Below are positions 4,457 to 7,185 of a stretch of DNA of 7,185 nt, in pieces (position 1 is the stretch's first letter; each line of letters begins with the position of its first letter). The DNA comes from Thermoplasmatota archaeon (GTDB taxonomy: Archaea > Thermoplasmatota > Thermoplasmata > UBA10834). A program made the position numbers and the translations under genes. The stretch lies in the NCBI GenBank assembly GCA_022848805.1, contig JAJISI010000063.1:1-7185 (forward strand). Direction: 5' to 3'. Below the pieces are notes generated by a model. It was not told the DNA's origin, did no database searches, and saw nothing but the letters and a program-made list of their open reading frames with translations.

Positions 4457-6297
4457 CACTCGACCCCCTTTATCGCGCCGTACGGGCATACCTGCGCGCA
4501 CACACCACAGCCTGCGCACAAGTCATAGTCGATCGTCTGGACCTTGTCTATGCTCGAGATTGCGGGGCATTGGAACTTCGTCACGCAGGTCTTGCATTTC
4601 TTGCAGGCTTCCTGGTCGATGTAGTGCTTGCGGATTATCGCGCCCTTCTCGTCCCTCTTCGTGATGAGCGCACATTCTCGTCGGGCGATTATCACGCTCA
4701 CGCCGTCGTATGCAAGCGCCTCGTTGACCAAATCGATCGTCGTGGAGATATCGTATGGGTCGACTGTGCGCAGCCAATTAACCCCACATCCCTTCACCAC
4801 TTCCTCTAGAGGTATGGGCAGCGCATCCGGGTTTCTGGGATCGGGGCGGCTGCCAGGATGTGGTTGATGCCCTGTCATCGCCGTTGTCCTGTTGTCGAGT
4901 ATCATCAGCAGAAACCGGTGTCTCTGATGTACGGCGTTTATCAGACTCGGAACACCCGCGTGGAAGAAAGTGGAGTCACCGATGAACGCTATCACAGGCA
5001 GCTCGTTGACCTTCGCCAGTCCTCCAGCGGTTCCCACGCTCGAGCCCATGCACACTAGCAAGTCTGCGGCGCTGTAAGGCGGTGCGACACCGAGTGTATA
5101 GCATCCGATGTCTGTGGCATAGAGCGCCTTCTTGCCGATCGCCTTACTAACTGCGAAGTACGTTGCGCTGTGCGGGCAACCAGCGCATAGGACCGGCGGT
5201 CTGACCGGGAGGTCCGATGGCAGGTCGCACTCTTCCTGATGCTGCGCGTCGACGGCCAATGCGGTCGAGATGCCTTTCGTCACGATCTGCTCGTTGAATT
5301 CATGCGCTCTCGGCAGCAGTCCATCCGCCTTTCCACGCACATTCGTCGTGAGGCCTTCGTGCTGTACAAGTGCGCGAATAGAGGTCTCGATAATCGGCTC
5401 GAGCTCCTCTACGATGACGACGATATCCCGATTTTTGAGAAACTCCAAGATCTTCCTGCGAGGAAGCGGGTGCGAGAATCCGAGCTTAAGTACGTCCGCT
5501 GAGACTCCGAGTTCTTTGACGGCATCCAACGCGTAGGTCGCCGCCACCGATGATGTGATTATGCCGATTTTGTTCTCGCCCGTTCCGATAACGACATTGA
5601 ACTCCGACTGCTCGGCTGCTTCCTCGGCTTCTCTCAGCTTCTCGAGCAGTACGAGATGTCTCTCCCTTGCGACTGCGGGAACGGTTACGAACCTTCCGGG
5701 GTCTTTGGAGAACTCTCCCTTAGCGGCCCCCTTCCTCAGCGCGCCCACGACAACAGGTGCGCGCACATGCGCTATCCTTGTCGTCGTGCGCAGTATCACC
5801 GGCATCTCGAGCCTCTCAGATACGTCGAACGCCTCCTTGGTCATGTCGAGGCATTCCTGCGGCGTCGCCGGTTCGAACAGAGGGAACCCGCCGAACATCG
5901 CGTAGAGTCTGTTATCTTGTTCGTTCTGGCTCGAATGGCATGACGGGTCGTCCGCGGTGACAAGGACGAAACCTCCCCTCGTACCAGTGTAAGCGAAGGT
6001 CATGAGGGCGTCCGCGGCGACGTTAACGCCTACGTGCTTCATGCTCACGAGCGCTCTGACGCCAGAGGCTGCGGCGCCTATGGCTATCTCGGTGGCGACC
6101 TTCTCGTTGACTGAGTATTCGAAATATATGCCCGCGTCTTTGGCTACGCGGGCTAGCGTGTCCCCTATCTCAGATGCAGGCGTGCCGGGGTATGTCGTGG
6201 CCACGGAAACGCCAGCCTCCAGAGCACCTCTGGCAATCGCCTCATTGCCGAGTAGAAGCACTTTGGACCCGATTTGAGCGGAAAGGACCTTGTCCAT
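4456..6297 (-). CDS. iorA: Indolepyruvate:ferredoxin oxidoreductase, alpha (large) subunit IorA
   Basis: The 613-residue product matches the usual IorA length. Order of parts: an N-terminal pyrimidine-binding domain with ATTYPGTPASEIG (33-45) and SVNEKVATEIAIGAA (62-76); a middle domain around 240-345; a thiamine-diphosphate domain starting near LCAGCPHSATY (370-380) with the GDSTFFHAG (440-448) and LDNRTTAMTGHQPHPG (467-482) motifs; and a C-terminal ferredoxin-like domain. The latter has two clusters: C565-x2-C568-x2-C571-x5-C577-P, the atypically spaced first IorA cluster, and classical C594-x2-C597-x2-C600-x3-C604-P. All cofactor ligands are present, so the enzyme should be active. It degrades or synthesises aryl-2-oxoacids with ferredoxin and CoA. 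ATG 6297 fits the family N-terminus (KVLLLGNEAIARGALEAGV). There is no Shine-Dalgarno, so the transcript is probably leaderless. iorB follows with a one-base overlap. Confidence 0.96.
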   Translation of the reverse strand: MDKVLSAQIGSKVLLLGNEAIARGALEAGVSVATTYPGTPASEIGDTLARVAKDAGIYFEYSVNEKVATEIAIGAAASGVRALVSMKHVGVNVAADALMTFAYTGTRGGFVLVTADDPSCHSSQNEQDNRLYAMFGGFPLFEPATPQECLDMTKEAFDVSERLEMPVILRTTTRIAHVRAPVVVGALRKGAAKGEFSKDPGRFVTVPAVARERHLVLLEKLREAEEAAEQSEFNVVIGTGENKIGIITSSVAATYALDAVKELGVSADVLKLGFSHPLPRRKILEFLKNRDIVVIVEELEPIIETSIRALVQHEGLTTNVRGKADGLLPRAHEFNEQIVTKGISTALAVDAQHQEECDLPSDLPVRPPVLCAGCPHSATYFAVSKAIGKKALYATDIGCYTLGVAPPYSAADLLVCMGSSVGTAGGLAKVNELPVIAFIGDSTFFHAGVPSLINAVHQRHRFLLMILDNRTTAMTGHQPHPGSRPDPRNPDALPIPLEEVVKGCGVNWLRTVDPYDISTTIDLVNEALAYDGVSVIIARRECALITKRDEKGAIIRKHYIDQEACKKCKTCVTKFQCPAISSIDKVQTIDYDLCAGCGVCAQVCPYGAIKGVE

Positions 6298-6322
6298 GGC
6301 GGTTTCATTATCGAATACAAGT

Positions 6323-6337
6323 GGAAATACCTTTTCG
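6323..6337 (-). promoter_or_regulatory. Putative iorAB promoter (BRE plus TATA-like box)
   Basis: Read on the minus strand, CGAAAAGG is followed by TATTTCC. The A-rich part resembles a BRE and TATTTCC would be the TATA element, 26 bases upstream of the iorA ATG. With no Shine-Dalgarno before that ATG, a leaderless mRNA starting there is likely. The box is weak by sequence. Confidence 0.4.
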
Positions 6338-6383
6338 ACCGACAGCGGTTCGGGCAGTGCGGCCGAGACTGGGCCAACCTAGA

Positions 6384-6394
6384 ATTGAAATACT
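6384..6394 (+). promoter_or_regulatory. Possible TATA-like element for the LeuC-type gene
   Basis: The AT-rich stretch ATTGAAATACT centres about 25 bases upstream of TTG 6415, the chosen start. It is the only candidate at leaderless spacing in the 117-base intergenic region. The similarity to a consensus box is weak. Confidence 0.25.
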
Positions 6395-6414
6395 CAGGCA
6401 CTATTGAGAGCATA

Positions 6415-7185
6415 TTGACAGGAAGAACGGTCGCAGAGAAGATCCTGGGTAGAGCGTCTGGCGAGCCCGAAGCTAGAGCTGGCGATGTCGTCGAAGCCGA
6501 GCCTGACATCGTCATGTCTCACGAGAACACGTTCCTCGTGAACAGAACGCTTGAAGAGCTCGAGGTCAAGAGACCATGGAACCCCGAGAAGGTCGTCGTC
6601 GTATTGGACCACCGGTCCCCTGCGAATTCCGTGCAGACCGCTTCCGCTCACGCCAAGATACGTGAGCTCGTCCGCAGGATGGAGATACGCAGGTTCTTCG
6701 ACGTCGGAGAAGGCATATGCCATCAACTCCTCGTCGAGCATATACTCGCAAGACCCGGTCAGTTGGTTCTTGGATCCGATTCTCACACCACCACCGTGGG
6801 TGCGGTGGGCGCTTTTGGCGCGGGGATCGGCGCCACAGAGATGGCCGGAATCTGGGCGACGGGAAGGACTTGGTTGAAAGTTCCTGAGACAATGCGCGTG
6901 ACGATGTCAGGCCATCTTCAGAGGGCGGTCTTCCCGAAGGACATCGCCCTCTATCTCGCATCCAAGCTAGGCCCTTCCGGGGCGGATTACATGTGCGTCG
7001 AATTCGACGGCATATTCCTGTTCGATATTTCCATCTCTGGCAGGATGGTGCTCTGCAACATGGCGGCCGAGATGGGCGCAAAGGCTGCGATTGCGCCTGC
7101 AGACTCCACGTTCGGAGCATGGTCCCCTGAATGCACGCCTCTTGACGGTGATGCGTGCGTGTCCGACCAGGATGCGAGGTTCCGC
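6415..7185 (+). CDS. leuC: Aconitase-family dehydratase large subunit: 3-isopropylmalate dehydratase / homoaconitase type (cut by window edge)
   Basis: 257 codons run open to the right edge, about 60% of the roughly 420 residues usual for archaeal LeuC/HacA. From TTG 6415 the protein begins MTGRTVAEKILGRASG, matching the family start. Then come LDHRSPA (64-70), VGEGICHQL (97-105), GSDSHTTTVGAVGAFGAGIG (120-139), ATGRTWLKVPET (148-159) and NMAAEMGAK (215-223), all family signatures. The enzyme isomerises 2- to 3-isopropylmalate (leucine), or acts on homocitrate-type acids in 2-oxoacid elongation, using a 4Fe-4S cluster and a separate small subunit. The main cysteine ligands and the small subunit that would separate LeuC from HacA lie outside. 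The frame contains no ATG upstream: the alternative is TTG 6385, which adds ten residues. There is only a weak GAGAG before the TTG, so a leaderless or weakly led message is likely. Divergent from iorA. Confidence 0.88.
   Translation, partial: MTGRTVAEKILGRASGEPEARAGDVVEAEPDIVMSHENTFLVNRTLEELEVKRPWNPEKVVVVLDHRSPANSVQTASAHAKIRELVRRMEIRRFFDVGEGICHQLLVEHILARPGQLVLGSDSHTTTVGAVGAFGAGIGATEMAGIWATGRTWLKVPETMRVTMSGHLQRAVFPKDIALYLASKLGPSGADYMCVEFDGIFLFDISISGRMVLCNMAAEMGAKAAIAPADSTFGAWSPECTPLDGDACVSDQDARFR

Noticed and set aside
6394..6786. A 130-codon minus-strand frame over the start of the dehydratase gene
   Set aside because: It is antisense to a frame with unmistakable aconitase-family motifs and shows no domain of its own.
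1..7185. A CRISPR array, toxin-antitoxin pair, or defence island around tnpB
   Set aside because: I found no regularly spaced direct repeats and no defence-family genes; the neighbours are ordinary transport and metabolic genes.

Overview
The window looks like chromosomal DNA from an archaeon, most probably a euryarchaeal/Thermoplasmatota-type lineage. This is an inference from three things. The gene content is archaeal in style: a compact IorAB pair, an archaeal-type LeuC/HacA dehydratase and a solo TnpB. TATA-like boxes sit about 26-30 bases upstream of start codons or of the tRNA 5' end. Three genes (tnpB, iorA and the dehydratase) have little or no Shine-Dalgarno signal, as expected for leaderless mRNAs. 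No taxonomic marker gene is present, so the lineage is not firm.

Layout, left to right. (1) The N-terminal half of an IS200/IS605-family TnpB nuclease runs leftwards off the window (643 to 1, minus strand). Its upstream flank holds a TATA box and two adjoining hairpins that may form the element's left end. (2) A plus-strand pair follows: a metal-type ABC transporter ATPase (766-1518) and its ABC-3 family permease (1515-2348), overlapping by ATGA. No substrate-binding protein is visible. (3) A plus-strand alpha/alpha-toroid protein of the prenyltransferase/squalene-cyclase repeat superfamily (stop at 3607) has no recognisable cyclase catalytic motif. (4) A short structured gap between convergent transcripts leads to a tRNA-Val(UAC) gene on the minus strand with its own TATA box. 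(5) The minus-strand iorA-iorB operon encodes indolepyruvate:ferredoxin oxidoreductase, with stop and start overlapping as TGATG. (6) Divergent from iorA, an aconitase-family dehydratase large subunit (LeuC/HacA type) has no ATG and probably starts at TTG 6415. It is cut by the right edge.

Functionally the window is a patchwork. IorAB oxidises aryl-2-oxoacids from aromatic amino acids to aryl-acetyl-CoA with ferredoxin reduction. The LeuC-type protein belongs to leucine biosynthesis or a 2-oxoacid chain-elongation pathway. The ABC pair imports a divalent metal (Zn, Mn or Fe class). TnpB is a mobile-element gene. I found no CRISPR array, rRNA or convincing new multi-gene system. The points most worth a second look are the toroid protein of unknown function, the hairpin-rich flank of tnpB that may also supply the transporter promoter, and the interleaved (pseudoknot-like) inverted repeats after the toroid gene.
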